From CAXXOK01 sp963675655 (lineage in GTDB: Bacteria; Bacillota; Clostridia; Christensenellales; Aristaeellaceae): a stretch of DNA of 64,000 nucleotides. Each line of letters begins with the position of its first letter. Position 1 is the first letter of the stretch. Below the pieces are notes generated by a model. The model did no database searches and was not told the origin of the DNA. It saw only the letters and a list, made by a program, of their open reading frames with translations. Positions 24,088-33,701 of the stretch are shown piece after piece. The position numbers were made by a program, and so were the translations under genes. The stretch is taken from positions 62,001 to 126,000 of the forward strand of contig OY776489.1 in NCBI GenBank assembly GCA_963675655.1. The letters run 5' to 3'.

Positions 24088-25017
24088 ATGAAAAAGTGGT
24101 TAGCTCTTCTGCTCGTATGTTTCCTGTTGGTACCGTTTGTCCCCGCGGCTGCGGAAGGCGGCGAGTCCCTTTCCATCGTAACTACCATATACCCGCAATA
24201 TGACTTCGCGCGTGCCGTTGCAGGCGATGTGGACAGTGTCAATATTAGCATGCTGTTGAAGCCCGGCGCGGAAATGCACTCCTACGAGCCTACGCCGCAG
24301 GATATTATATCCATCCGCAACGCCGACCTGTTCATCTACGTCGGCGGTGAATCGGATGCATGGGTTGAAGGAATTCTCGCTTCCATGCCGGACAGCGCTG
24401 TAAAAGCCATTAACCTGACCAGCATGGTCCCCACATTGACCGAAGAGCTGGTAGAGGGCATGGAAGCGGAAGGCGGCGAAGAAGAGGAGGAATTGGACGA
24501 ACACGTTTGGACCTCTCCCCTCAACGCGATCGCCATGGTCAATACCATCTGCGATGAAATGTCCGCGCTGGACACTGTTCATGCAGATACGTTCCGTGCC
24601 AATGCAGACAGCTATATTACCCAGTTGCAATCGCTGGACACCGCGTTTCGCGAAGTTGTAAGCACCGCAAAACGTAACGAAATCATCTTTGGAGATCGTT
24701 TTGCACTGCGGTATTTTGTACATGAATACGGGCTGCGCTACTATGCCGCGTTCCCCGGCTGCTCCAGCCAAACCGAACCCAGTGCGCAAACAGTCGCTTT
24801 CCTAATTGATAAGGTGAAAGAAGATCAGGTGCCATTAATCCTCTACCCCGAGCTTTCTACCCATACCATTGCCGATGCCATCAGCGAAGAAACCGGCGTA
24901 CCCACACACATTTTCTACGCCTGTCATAACCTGACTGCGGATGAATTTGCCGCTGGGAAAACCTATGTGGATTTTATGACCGAGAATTTGGAAACGCTGA
25001 AAATTGCGCTGAACTGA
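24088..25017 (+). CDS. Zinc-type ABC transporter substrate-binding protein
   Basis: A 309-residue metal-binding protein of the ZnuA/AdcA superfamily, with GGAGG 10-14 bases before ATG 24088. A signal peptide covers residues 1-23 (WLALLLVCFLLVPFVPAAA) without a lipobox. Likely metal ligands are His64 (GAEMHSYEP), His139 in DEHVWTSP after an acidic loop (128-138), and Glu255 near the C-terminal ligand position. At the third site, where zinc proteins have YHD and manganese proteins SEG, this protein has FGDRF, so the usual His or Glu is missing. No permease or ATPase gene is next to it. It must use a transporter encoded elsewhere or act as a zinc scavenger. Confidence 0.85.
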   Translation: MKKWLALLLVCFLLVPFVPAAAEGGESLSIVTTIYPQYDFARAVAGDVDSVNISMLLKPGAEMHSYEPTPQDIISIRNADLFIYVGGESDAWVEGILASMPDSAVKAINLTSMVPTLTEELVEGMEAEGGEEEEELDEHVWTSPLNAIAMVNTICDEMSALDTVHADTFRANADSYITQLQSLDTAFREVVSTAKRNEIIFGDRFALRYFVHEYGLRYYAAFPGCSSQTEPSAQTVAFLIDKVKEDQVPLILYPELSTHTIADAISEETGVPTHIFYACHNLTADEFAAGKTYVDFMTENLETLKIALN

Positions 25018-25057
25018 TAGCCATTTCACCGTATGGCAAAAAAGAAATAAAAAATAC

Positions 25058-25096
25058 CCCGCAGCGTGGCGCACCGTCGCGCCTGCGGGATTTTCC
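25058..25096. terminator. Bidirectional terminator
   Basis: CCCGCAG (25058-25064) pairs with CTGCGGG (25083-25089), with further partial pairing in the loop. ATTTTCC follows on the plus strand and TATTTTTTATTTC on the minus strand, so it serves both the metal-binding protein gene and the convergent shikimate kinase gene. Confidence 0.75.
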
Positions 25097-25153
25097 ATTT
25101 CTCTAGCCCTTAAATCAAACCGTTTTTCTTTTTAGCGGCGCTTCATTGCGCCC

Positions 25154-25663
25154 TTACGCGCCTAGTTGGCGTGCCAAAGATTCCAATGCGGCTAACCCGT
25201 TATGAAAACCGTTTCCGTTATCCAGCACTACATCTGCCACATCACGATAAACCGGCATACGTTCTTCGTATATCCGCTCGATTTCACTACGCCCCTTCTG
25301 CGCCAGCAGCGGGCGTTTTTCCGCACGGATATCCAGCAATATATCGTCGATCGGCCTGTCTATCAGCACTACATAACCCTGCGCACGCATGATTCTGCGA
25401 TTCTCGTCCCGCAAAGCCGTACCACCGCCTGTGGAGATAATGCCGGGCGTTGCATCGATTAAATCCATCAGCAGCCGGGTTTCCCCGTCCCGGAAAGCCG
25501 TTTCACCATAGGTAGCGTAGATTTGCGCCGTGTTCATACCGGTAATCTCCGTTAAATACGCATCGGTATCCAGATAAGGCATTTGCAGCTTCTGCGCCAC
25601 GCGCCGGCCAAGCGCGCTTTTACCGCTGCCCGGCATACCGATGAGAAAGATATGACGTTCCAT
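25154..25663 (-). CDS. aroK: Shikimate kinase
   Basis: A 169-residue kinase that phosphorylates shikimate in chorismate synthesis. The P-loop is GMPGSGKSALG; the shikimate-binding residues are in YLDTDAYL (Asp pair) and FRDGETRLL; the GGG motif is STGGGTALR; the lid region is EKRPLLAQKGRSEIERIYEER. The size is usual for AroK. The gene starts 5 bases after the histidine kinase stop, so it is the last gene of a transcript with a two-component system, with no obvious functional link. Confidence 0.93.
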   Translation of the reverse strand: MERHIFLIGMPGSGKSALGRRVAQKLQMPYLDTDAYLTEITGMNTAQIYATYGETAFRDGETRLLMDLIDATPGIISTGGGTALRDENRRIMRAQGYVVLIDRPIDDILLDIRAEKRPLLAQKGRSEIERIYEERMPVYRDVADVVLDNGNGFHNGLAALESLARQLGA

Positions 25664-25668
25664 GGTAT

Positions 25669-27180
25669 TTACTCCCTTTCCGTCGCATCTTCTTTTCGCT
25701 GGTCTCCGCCTTCCCCAATGGATAGCGGTTTGTTACCCGCCTCCAGCGTAAAGGCAAACGCTGCGCCAACAGCCGTGGGCAACAGCTCAATGGTTTGTCC
25801 GTGCTGCTGCACAATTCGCTGGCAAATACTCAACCCGAGTCCCGTGCCGGAGCCTTTTCCAACCGTGTGTGCCTTATCCGCTTTATAGAACCGATCGAAT
25901 ATGTGCGGACGATCCTCCGGCAATATCGGGGGCCCGTCGTTGGCAACGACCACCGATACTTTATCATGCACTATCGCGGTACTAATTGTCAAGTTTCCAT
26001 TGTCACCTATAAATTTTAGCGCATTATCCACCAGATTATACACAACTTGTGCGATGCGATCCTGATCCGCGCGCACCATGCAGGGTTCCGTCTCAAAATG
26101 CAGGTGTAGGTCGATACCGCGCTGCTCCATATCGTTCATTCTGCCGATAATCACGCGGCGTATCGTCTCGTTTATATCATAATTGGTTGGGTTCAGCACC
26201 ACAACGCCCTTTTCCATACGGCTTAGTTCCAGCAGGTCGGCGATCAGCTTTTTCAGCCGGTTCGTTTCATCACTGACGACTTGCAGGTATTGATCCCTTG
26301 CTTCCGGGAGAATCGTGCCGTCCAGCATTCCCTCCACAAAGCCATGGATGCTTGTGACCGGCGAACGAAGCTCGTGGCTTACATTGGCGACAAAATCCCG
26401 GCGGTTTTCCTCCACTTGCGCCAATTTATCCGCCATCACGTTAAAGGTCCCTGCCAACTGCCGGATTTCATTAACGCCCGTTACCGCAGCTCGCGTGTTG
26501 AAACGGCCGCAGCTCATATCCTCCGCCGCACGGGTAATCGTGGTCAGCGGTTTCACAATGCTGCGTGTATACAGCAAGGCGCAGGCAGCCGCAACCAACG
26601 CAGCGATGGAAAAGCCGAATACGATTTGCCAAACAACGCCCAGGTATTCCGCTTCGATAATCTGCGCGCTGGTATGGATAAACACAGCGCCCTGCACGTT
26701 GTCATCCTTGGTCCACGGAACGGCAACGGTAAAGATGGTGCCATTATCCGCATTGGTGATTTTAGTTTCGATTTCTTTGCCGGTCAGCACTTCCCGCAGC
26801 GCATCCTCAATATCCGAAGAGGTGAGGCTTTCCACCGTTCCGGGATTATTTTGCATTGTGGTGAGCAAGTTGTCCATCCGGTTACCATATAAATCCACAA
26901 TCAGGATATACGCGCCAAATTCATCATATACCTTGCCTGCCTTCCATTGCAGGTAGGAGATGGTGGGGGTATCCATTCCCAGATAATCGCTCAGTGTAGC
27001 ATCCTGCATACGGCTGGCTAAAAAAGCGATTTCCCGTGCCTGTACCAGCAAACTTTCCATACGACTGGCAATCATATTATTACGGATGGTGATAATGGAA
27101 AAGCCTGCGCCCACAAAAACCACCACTAAAATGATCAGCAGCAGAATGGAAAATAGCCTTGAAAACATGCTGTGGAACAT
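25669..27180 (-). CDS. Sensor histidine kinase (PhoR/WalK-like)
   Basis: A 503-residue membrane kinase. TM1 is at about 8-30 and TM2 at 182-204, with an extracytoplasmic single-domain sensor between them (YILIVDLYGNRMDNLL and TVAVPWTKDDNVQGAVFIHT suggest a Cache-like fold). HAMP covers 205-257, the HisKA box has His269 in VANVSHELRSP, and the HATPase has the N box NLVDNALKF, G1 VVANDGPP and G2 GKGSGTGLGLSI. The start lies 4 bases after the response regulator stop. The signal is unknown. An ATG at 27168 is a possible alternative start. Confidence 0.93.
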   Translation of the reverse strand: MFHSMFSRLFSILLLIILVVVFVGAGFSIITIRNNMIASRMESLLVQAREIAFLASRMQDATLSDYLGMDTPTISYLQWKAGKVYDEFGAYILIVDLYGNRMDNLLTTMQNNPGTVESLTSSDIEDALREVLTGKEIETKITNADNGTIFTVAVPWTKDDNVQGAVFIHTSAQIIEAEYLGVVWQIVFGFSIAALVAAACALLYTRSIVKPLTTITRAAEDMSCGRFNTRAAVTGVNEIRQLAGTFNVMADKLAQVEENRRDFVANVSHELRSPVTSIHGFVEGMLDGTILPEARDQYLQVVSDETNRLKKLIADLLELSRMEKGVVVLNPTNYDINETIRRVIIGRMNDMEQRGIDLHLHFETEPCMVRADQDRIAQVVYNLVDNALKFIGDNGNLTISTAIVHDKVSVVVANDGPPILPEDRPHIFDRFYKADKAHTVGKGSGTGLGLSICQRIVQQHGQTIELLPTAVGAAFAFTLEAGNKPLSIGEGGDQRKEDATERE

Positions 27181-27184
27181 GCCG

Positions 27185-27901
27185 TTACCTCATCGAATCC
27201 TTAATTTCAAATTTATAGCCGACACGCCATACGGTATGGATTTCCCAACCGTAATTTTCGCAGCCCACCAACTTTTCACGCAGGCGTTTGATGTGCACAT
27301 CCACCGTACGGCTATCCCCATAAAAATCATAACCCCACACACGCTCTAGCAATTGCTCACGCGTGAACACCATGTTGGGATGGGATGCTAGAAAATACAA
27401 CACTTCCAGCTCTTTGGGCGGCATTTCCACCGGTTTGCCCTCGTACGTCACCTCATAGCGCACAAGGCTGACCGTAAGGTTTGGAAAAGTGAGCAAATCA
27501 TCCGTTTCCTGCGTATCAGCCTCTACAACGCTGCGGCGTAAAACCGCCTTGACGCGCGCAACCAGCTCTTTATTCTCAAACGGTTTGGTAATATAGTCGT
27601 CCGCGCCCAGTTCCAGCCCCAGCACCTTATCAAATGTTTCATCTTTAGCCGTGAGCATTATCACGGGTACTTTGCTGGTTTTCCGAATCTCCCGTAGTAC
27701 CTCCAGCCCGTCCACGCCGGGGAGCATTACATCCAGCAGTACAATGGAAGGGTTATGCCGCTTGAAAGCCGCCAGACCCTCATCCCCACGGGCTGCCTCA
27801 AAAACCTCGTAACCCTCTTTTTCCATATACAACCGAATCAGGTGACTGATATTGCGATCATCATCCACCAGTAAAATCCGTTGTTTATCTGACATGTTCA
27901 T
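27185..27901 (-). CDS. OmpR-family response regulator
   Basis: A 238-residue regulator: receiver domain with VDDDRN, phospho-acceptor Asp in SIVLLDVMLPG, and Lys in DDYITKPF; then a winged-helix domain with ELEVLYFLASHPNMVFTREQLLERVWGYDF and RTVDVHIKRLREKL. It forms a pair with the kinase encoded 4 bases downstream. It follows mutS2 by 27 bases, so transcription probably reads in from that gene. Confidence 0.95.
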   Translation of the reverse strand: MNMSDKQRILLVDDDRNISHLIRLYMEKEGYEVFEAARGDEGLAAFKRHNPSIVLLDVMLPGVDGLEVLREIRKTSKVPVIMLTAKDETFDKVLGLELGADDYITKPFENKELVARVKAVLRRSVVEADTQETDDLLTFPNLTVSLVRYEVTYEGKPVEMPPKELEVLYFLASHPNMVFTREQLLERVWGYDFYGDSRTVDVHIKRLREKLVGCENYGWEIHTVWRVGYKFEIKDSMR

Positions 27902-27928
27902 ACCCTCCCGCTCTCGTGTATCGATTTT

Positions 27929-30307
27929 TTACTTTAACGTAACGACGGTAACACCGTCCTCGCCCTCACCATAGCGGCCCAAACGGTAGCTTTGCACATC
28001 CATATGGCCTTTCAGGTGGCGTTGTATGCCGCTGCGCAGCACGCCCGTCCCTTTGCCGTGGATGATGCTAACCTCGTTAAGCCCTGCCAGCGTCGCTTCA
28101 TCCAAATAGCGGTCAACTTCCGGTATCGCCTCGTCTTGCGCCATACCGCGAATATCTAGTTCCAAGGGTACGCTTCTTACAGCTGCACTGGTTTTCGCGC
28201 GAACGCCGGTGGTTTTTTTCTTCGGCGGTTCTACTATTCGCAGTTGGCTTAAATGTGCTTTCAGTTTCATAATGCCTGCCTGCAGCTGTACCTCGCCCTT
28301 GCTGTCGGGTGGCGTGAGCACGGTTCCCTGCGTTTTCAGGTTCACAATTTCCACCTGTTCGCCTACGCGCAGGGTTTTCGGCGGTGTAAAATGGGTTTGG
28401 CTGGGCTGGGCCAAGCCTTCGCTCAACTCGTCAATCCCTTTTTCCATACGTTTGCGCAGAGCCTGCACTTCATGCTCCGGCGTTTGCGCTTGCTTTTTCA
28501 ACTTCTTTAAATCGGAGATGATAGCGTCAGCTTCCCGGCGCGCGTTTTCCATAACGCGTTTTGCATCTTCGCGCGCTTTGCGCATGTTCTTTTCGCGGCT
28601 TTGCTCCATTTCGCGGCGCAGTTTCTCCGCCTCGTTGCGCAGGGCTACGGTTTCCTGCCGGGTTTCTTCCGCCATTTTCCGCTCTTTTTCAGCGATCTGG
28701 CGGTGGTACTCGGCATTGGCAATCACGTCTTCAAAGCGTACGTCGTTTTGCGACAATAGTTGCCTTGCCCCATCGATGATCTTCTCAGAAAGACCCAGTC
28801 TGCGGCTGATCTCAAACGCGTTACTCTTGCCGGGAATGCCGATGGATAGCCGGTATGTGGGCCGTAGGGTTGCTACATCAAACTCCACACTCGCGTTTTC
28901 CACACCGGGCGTAGATAGCGCAAACGCTTTCAGCTCGCTATAATGCGTAGTCGCCATCGTGCGCACTTTTCGGCTGAGCAGATTGGTAAGGATGGTCTGT
29001 GCCAGCGCCGCGCCCTCGGTGGGGTCCGTACCCGCGCCAAGCTCGTCAAAAAGCGCCAAATCCCGGTCGGTTACATGCTGCATAATCGCAACAATGTTGG
29101 TCATATGGCTGGAGAAGGTGGAAAGCGATTGCTCGATGGATTGTTCATCGCCAATATCGGCATAAACGCGCTCAAATACAGCCAGCTCCGTACCCAGCTC
29201 CGCAGGCACCTGCAAACCGGCTTGCGCCATCAGCGTTAATAGCCCGACGGTTTTAAGCGTAACTGTTTTACCGCCCGTATTGGGGCCGGTAATAATCAGC
29301 GTAGTAAAATCATCCCCCAGCCACAGCGACGTCGGCACAACCTTATCCCGATCGATCAACGGATGCCGCCCGCGGATAATTCGAATATAACCGCGGGTAT
29401 TCAGCTTCGGCAGTACAGCGCTCATCTCCCGCGATAGCTGCCCTTTGGCAAAGGCAAAATCCAAATGATTCAGAATATCAATATCCGTACGCAGTTCATC
29501 CGCATAAGGCGCAAGGCGATCGGTCAGCGCTTGCAGGATACGCGCAATCTCCTGCTGTTCTTTTGCGTGCAGCTGCTTTAAATCGTTACCAAGCTCCACC
29601 ACCACCATCGGTTCCACAAAAAGCGTCGCGCCCGAGGCACTCTGGTCGTGCACCAGTCCCGGTACGCTTGCCCGGTGCTCCGATTTAACGGGGATGCAGT
29701 AGCGATCACCGCGCATGGTGATAATCGCATCCTGTAAGTATTTCGCAAAGCTGGAACTGCGAATCATCTGGTTTAGTTTTTCACGCATCCGTTCGTTGGC
29801 GGATCGTATCTGCCTCCGGATTTGCGTTAGTTCCGCTGAAGCCCGGTCGGCAATCTCGTCTTCACTGAGAATCGCGTCGCTGATGTCCTGTTCCACGGTA
29901 GGTAGCGTGGTAAGCCTGCTGGCCAGCCCCGTCAGAATCGGCGTATCCTCGCGATCCTTCACCAACGCCGCGCGGGCAGCGCGTGCCGCCCGCAGGCAGC
30001 CTGCCACATCCAGCAGGGCACGCGGGTTGAGCGATGCGCCTTTTTCCGCCATCACCAGCGCTTCCCGTACATCGCCAAACCACACCAGCGGATTGCCGCC
30101 CGTGTAGGTAAGCAGCACAACAGCTTCCTCTGTTTCATCCAACGCACGCTGCACCTCGCCGATGTCCGTATTGGGCTTCAGCGCAAGGCATAGTTCTTTC
30201 CCCATGGGGGTAATACTGTGCGATGCAAGCATCTCCCGTATTTTATAAAATTCCAACACGCGCAGTTCACGCTGTGGTTCTATATGCAATCGTTTTTCCG
30301 GTTCCAT
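27929..30307 (-). CDS. mutS2: Endonuclease MutS2
   Basis: A 792-residue MutS2 with a core domain, an ATPase domain (Walker A GPNTGGKTVTLKT, then STFSSHMTN and ELGAGTDPTEGAAL), a long charged coiled coil (about 520-620) and a C-terminal Smr nuclease domain with LDIRGMAQDEAIPEV and IIHGKGTGVLR. The mismatch-recognition domain of MutS is absent, as in the family. MutS2 limits homologous recombination and acts on collided ribosomes in Firmicutes. The gene starts 35 bases after the U32 peptidase stop and is probably co-transcribed with it. Confidence 0.96.
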   Translation of the reverse strand: MEPEKRLHIEPQRELRVLEFYKIREMLASHSITPMGKELCLALKPNTDIGEVQRALDETEEAVVLLTYTGGNPLVWFGDVREALVMAEKGASLNPRALLDVAGCLRAARAARAALVKDREDTPILTGLASRLTTLPTVEQDISDAILSEDEIADRASAELTQIRRQIRSANERMREKLNQMIRSSSFAKYLQDAIITMRGDRYCIPVKSEHRASVPGLVHDQSASGATLFVEPMVVVELGNDLKQLHAKEQQEIARILQALTDRLAPYADELRTDIDILNHLDFAFAKGQLSREMSAVLPKLNTRGYIRIIRGRHPLIDRDKVVPTSLWLGDDFTTLIITGPNTGGKTVTLKTVGLLTLMAQAGLQVPAELGTELAVFERVYADIGDEQSIEQSLSTFSSHMTNIVAIMQHVTDRDLALFDELGAGTDPTEGAALAQTILTNLLSRKVRTMATTHYSELKAFALSTPGVENASVEFDVATLRPTYRLSIGIPGKSNAFEISRRLGLSEKIIDGARQLLSQNDVRFEDVIANAEYHRQIAEKERKMAEETRQETVALRNEAEKLRREMEQSREKNMRKAREDAKRVMENARREADAIISDLKKLKKQAQTPEHEVQALRKRMEKGIDELSEGLAQPSQTHFTPPKTLRVGEQVEIVNLKTQGTVLTPPDSKGEVQLQAGIMKLKAHLSQLRIVEPPKKKTTGVRAKTSAAVRSVPLELDIRGMAQDEAIPEVDRYLDEATLAGLNEVSIIHGKGTGVLRSGIQRHLKGHMDVQSYRLGRYGEGEDGVTVVTLK

Positions 30308-30342
30308 ATTCCAGCCAAACCCCTTCCGGTTCGTCGGTTCGT

Positions 30343-32730
30343 TTATTCCACGCCACGGTGAAAATGCCCCGCAGTGGTCGCTTCTCCATTTACCGGCGGT
30401 TTCCCGCCTGCCATGATTTGCACAAAGCGCCTGGTAATCGCAAGCTGTTCTTCCAGCGGTTCTACTGTGAAATTCAATAACATGCCCGCACCCAGCGCAC
30501 GGCGGCGATCCTCCATTTTCCCCAGGTCGGTCGGCAGTGCGTTATCCATCTCCAGCACGCAGCCTTCGCTAAAGCGGATGCGCCGAAGCGGAAAACGATA
30601 CCCTTTTCGGTCCGTTACCGCCGCATCTGGGCTGGCGCAGGCTCTATCGCCCGGTTTGCACAGCGCACAGTTTTTCCGCCCTGTTGTAAGCCCGCGCGCT
30701 ACCCGCTCCGGGCAATGGTTGAGCAGCATCACCCGTTCGCGGCCATATACTTTCAGCAGCGGCGGCGCAGGCAGCGGGTGTTGCGTAAGCGCATCCATTT
30801 CCTGCGCGTTCAGCTCCGGCCACAACATAAAAAAAGCGATATCTTCATTCAGCAATTCCGCTGCCGCTTTTCGGTTCGTCAGCGGAATGCCATCGCCAAA
30901 AGCGACTGGCAACGGCAGTGGTAAACCCAAATGGTCTACGCTGCCCAGTACAACGCCGCCAAGTCTTTGTTGCACAGCATCTATCGCAGGCCATGCTTCT
31001 GTAAATGCTTCATCCCCAAACTGAGGGGGCAGCACCAGCCAGGTCCCCTGCGGCAAACGGGGCAGTTCAGCCTGCAAAGCCTTACTGCGCCAGTCCAGCG
31101 GCGCATACAGAAGAAAGTTCGCTCCCGCTTGTAAGAATTCCTGCCCTGCTGCCGCATCGTTAAAGCATACCGCAAGCGTTTCCACCGTTGGGTGCAACAC
31201 GATATCACAATTGCGCTTTTGCGCTTTGGAATGAATTGCTTTAGCCTGTTGTGGTCTTTTCCCCGCAAACGCCTCGCGTCGTACTTTTTCAAACTGCGCA
31301 AGCGCTTCACGGCGCAGCGCATTAAGCGCGGAAACCGGCGCAAACGCGGAATCCGTTTCCACTACCGGCTCTTCTCGAAGTACAAAGGGCGTATCCGCAA
31401 GTTTCCCGAGGGACCTTATAATCTCTTCACGAGTCAATGCACGGGTGCGCGGTTGCTGCGCCGTTTCACCGGTTGTTTCTACCGTGCTTAACCCGTCGCT
31501 CACCACAAGGCGCATGGGTTGATCCGCACAGACAGTTGCACGCATTTTAACGGGGATATCCGGTTCCTTGCGCTGCTGCGCCCATTCCACCTGCTTTGCA
31601 TCCGTCAGTCGTACAACCTTGTCGCCGGGATATACCCGATCGCCGGGATGCAGCCGGAGCGTGGCGGTATGCAGTTGCTGCAGCCCCGAATAGCGCAGTT
31701 CCACATCACGGGTGCTCTCAATCCGCAGCCCATCTCCATCATGGAGCGGCGCTGATAGTTCCGCCTGCGCCAATCCGTTCTTTTGCATCGTTATACGGCC
31801 AATCTGTACACCGCCGTGTCCTACGCGGTCGGTAGCGCAAAGAGCAGCGTCTTCCTCGCCCATCAGGTGTCCACGGGTAAAACCTCCCCGATGGTAAATC
31901 TGCCGAAGTGTGCGGCTCTCCGCTTCATCCATCAGCGAAAAGCGCCCCTGTGCCAGCGCATCCAATGCTTTACGGTAGCTATCGGTCACTACGGCAACGT
32001 ATTCCGGCCGTTTCAGCCTGCCTTCAATTTTTAGCGATGCCACACCCGCCGCCTGCAATGCGGGTAAATCATTCCGCAGGCATAAATCGCGCATCGATAG
32101 CAGCGCCGCGGTCTGCCCGCCCAGCGTTACCTGCTGCCGGCAGGGCTGTGCACACCGGCCGCGGTTACCGCTGCGTCCGCCGGCCATGCTGGAAAGCAGG
32201 CATTGCCCGCTCATAGCTGTGCAAAGCGCGCCGTGTACAAACACTTCGGTATCAATGCCTGTTTGAGCAACACACTTTACCGTATCCAGCGTACATTCCC
32301 GCGCCAGTACTACGCGCTGAAAGCCATGCGCCATAGCAAAACGTGCTCCGGCAGTGCTGTGCAGCGCCATTTGCGTACTTGCGTGCAAATCCAGCGCCGG
32401 AAAGGATTCCCGCGCCATTTTCGCCACGCCCAGATCCTGTACGATCACTGCATCCGCGTGACATGCCGCAATCACTTTCAGCGCCTGGTATACCGCCTCT
32501 TCTTCCTCCGGCTTCATCAGCGTATTCATAGTTACATGGATGCAAACATGGTGCAGGTGTGCATACGCGACTGCTTTTTCCAGCGCTTCCGCGTCGAAGT
32601 TCGCTGCGGACGCCCGCGCGCCGAAATGGGAATAGCCCAAATACACGGCGTTCGCACCAGCGCAAACCGCCGCATGCAGCGCCGCCTCGTCACCCGCAGG
32701 TGCAAGCAGCTCTATCTTCTTCCCATTCAT
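30343..32730 (-). CDS. U32 family peptidase with DUF3656
   Basis: About 795 residues from ATG 32730; the open frame extends to 32811, but family similarity begins at KKIELLAPAGDEAAL. A purine-rich GGAAAGGG precedes it. The U32 signature is EVFVHGALCTAMSGQCLLSSMAGGRSGNRGRCAQPCR, with four cysteines that bind iron-sulphur in related RlhA/TrhP-type proteins. A DUF3656 domain occupies about 380-500 and a second U32-like part follows, with CALCKPGD near the end. Members of this family either degrade collagen or carry out RNA hydroxylation; the complete cysteine set favours an RNA-modifying role, which is an inference. Confidence 0.88.
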   Translation of the reverse strand: MNGKKIELLAPAGDEAALHAAVCAGANAVYLGYSHFGARASAANFDAEALEKAVAYAHLHHVCIHVTMNTLMKPEEEEAVYQALKVIAACHADAVIVQDLGVAKMARESFPALDLHASTQMALHSTAGARFAMAHGFQRVVLARECTLDTVKCVAQTGIDTEVFVHGALCTAMSGQCLLSSMAGGRSGNRGRCAQPCRQQVTLGGQTAALLSMRDLCLRNDLPALQAAGVASLKIEGRLKRPEYVAVVTDSYRKALDALAQGRFSLMDEAESRTLRQIYHRGGFTRGHLMGEEDAALCATDRVGHGGVQIGRITMQKNGLAQAELSAPLHDGDGLRIESTRDVELRYSGLQQLHTATLRLHPGDRVYPGDKVVRLTDAKQVEWAQQRKEPDIPVKMRATVCADQPMRLVVSDGLSTVETTGETAQQPRTRALTREEIIRSLGKLADTPFVLREEPVVETDSAFAPVSALNALRREALAQFEKVRREAFAGKRPQQAKAIHSKAQKRNCDIVLHPTVETLAVCFNDAAAGQEFLQAGANFLLYAPLDWRSKALQAELPRLPQGTWLVLPPQFGDEAFTEAWPAIDAVQQRLGGVVLGSVDHLGLPLPLPVAFGDGIPLTNRKAAAELLNEDIAFFMLWPELNAQEMDALTQHPLPAPPLLKVYGRERVMLLNHCPERVARGLTTGRKNCALCKPGDRACASPDAAVTDRKGYRFPLRRIRFSEGCVLEMDNALPTDLGKMEDRRRALGAGMLLNFTVEPLEEQLAITRRFVQIMAGGKPPVNGEATTAGHFHRGVE

Positions 32731-32777
32731 ACCCTTTCCACTTCCGCATCCCATATTTCCGGATAAAACGAAACCGA

Positions 32778-32796
32778 CGCGGAGCAATGCCCCGCG
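32778..32796 (-). terminator. Terminator of the cyclophilin gene
   Basis: An 8-bp GC-rich stem with one G-U pair and a 3-nt loop lies 18 bases after the cyclophilin stop. On the minus strand it is followed by TCGGTTTCGTTTTATCC. Confidence 0.55.
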
Positions 32797-32813
32797 CCGC
32801 GTAAGCCCCATTT

Positions 32814-33347
32814 TTACAGCTGATCGAAAGGATACACCTGTCCGTTCGTTTCCACACGGATGGACTGGATCACTTGCGGCGTAGCCGGTTTATCACCGCG
32901 ATCCGTCGGGGTGTTCACAATTTTCTCCGCTGCGTCCATGCCTTCCAGCACTTTACCAAACGCAGCATAGGAGCCGTCCAGATGGGGACTGTCGCTGGTC
33001 ATTACAAAAAACTGCGATCCGGCGCTATCTTTCATCATGCTGCGCGCCATACTTAATACGCCATAGGTATGCCTAAGCGAGTTCGATACGCCATTTTGCG
33101 CAAATTCGCCTTTAATGCAATAGCCCGGGCCGCCGGTGCCGGTGCCTTTGGGGCAGCCGCCCTGAATCATAAATCCCGGAATACAGCGGTGGAAAATAAG
33201 CCCGTCGTAAAAACCACTGTTTGCAAGCGCAATAAAATTGCCTACCGATTGGGGGGCAATATCGGGGTACAGTTCCCCCTTCATAATATCGCCGTTTTCC
33301 ATTTTAATTTCAAATGTCGGGTTCGCCAAATGAATCATCCTTTCCAT
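32814..33347 (-). CDS. Peptidyl-prolyl cis-trans isomerase, cyclophilin type
   Basis: A 177-residue cytoplasmic cyclophilin. Active-site motifs are FHRCIPGFMIQGG (catalytic Arg), GSQFFVM and HLDGSYAAFGKV. There is no signal peptide. AAGG lies 8 bases before ATG 33347; ATG 33338 is an alternative. A promoter is visible at 33409-33436 and a terminator at 32778, so it is monocistronic. It speeds proline isomerisation in protein folding. Confidence 0.95.
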   Translation of the reverse strand: MERMIHLANPTFEIKMENGDIMKGELYPDIAPQSVGNFIALANSGFYDGLIFHRCIPGFMIQGGCPKGTGTGGPGYCIKGEFAQNGVSNSLRHTYGVLSMARSMMKDSAGSQFFVMTSDSPHLDGSYAAFGKVLEGMDAAEKIVNTPTDRGDKPATPQVIQSIRVETNGQVYPFDQL

Positions 33348-33408
33348 TTCTGCCTTCGATTGCCTATATGTATAGGGGTTAGCCCTTGTATGCTCCTCTA
33401 ACCCTTGT

Positions 33409-33436
33409 ATTATAGCAGAATTCGATAAACATGCAA
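33409..33436 (-). promoter_or_regulatory. Promoter of the cyclophilin gene
   Basis: On the minus strand TTGCAT (33431-33436) and TATAAT (33409-33414) are 16 bases apart, 61 bases upstream of ATG 33347. Confidence 0.7.
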
Positions 33437-33593
33437 GTATTCAGCTCCGTCGTTTTAAACAGATTCCCAATTTGTTAAATGTTGCGTGGCATACTTTCCT
33501 ATCGTAGAAATCATAAAATATATTCCCGCAAACTCTTGCGTATCATGGGCTTTGTTTTTAATAAAAAAGCATCGAAAATACATAGGTTCTTGC

Positions 33594-33622
33594 TTGAAAG
33601 GTATTTACATATCTGTTACAAT
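33594..33622 (+). promoter_or_regulatory. Promoter of the PAS/GGDEF/EAL gene
   Basis: TTGAAA (33594-33599) and TACAAT (33617-33622) have a 17-base spacer and lie 79 bases upstream of ATG 33702. Confidence 0.7.
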
Positions 33623-33701
33623 ATTTCATGTATTTATCAAAGAAAAAGATTCATTTGGAAAATGTATACCTGTCGCACATTACTCCGGGAAAGGAGTAGC
33701 T

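Larger units (their letters stand above)
33348..33701. other. Divergent intergenic stretch between the cyclophilin and EAL-protein genes
   Basis: It holds two diverging promoters (33409-33436 minus; 33594-33622 plus). In the cyclophilin leader an inverted repeat (GGGTTAG at 33376-33382 with CTAACCC at 33398-33404) overlaps two copies of CCCTTGTAT, possibly a regulatory site. The open frame running back from 33702 to 33486 begins upstream of the plus-strand promoter and is not considered coding. Confidence 0.65.

Noticed and set aside
33486..33701. 72-codon extension of the PAS/GGDEF/EAL protein
   Set aside because: The extension begins upstream of a good promoter (33594-33622), and ATG 33702 has AAGGAG.
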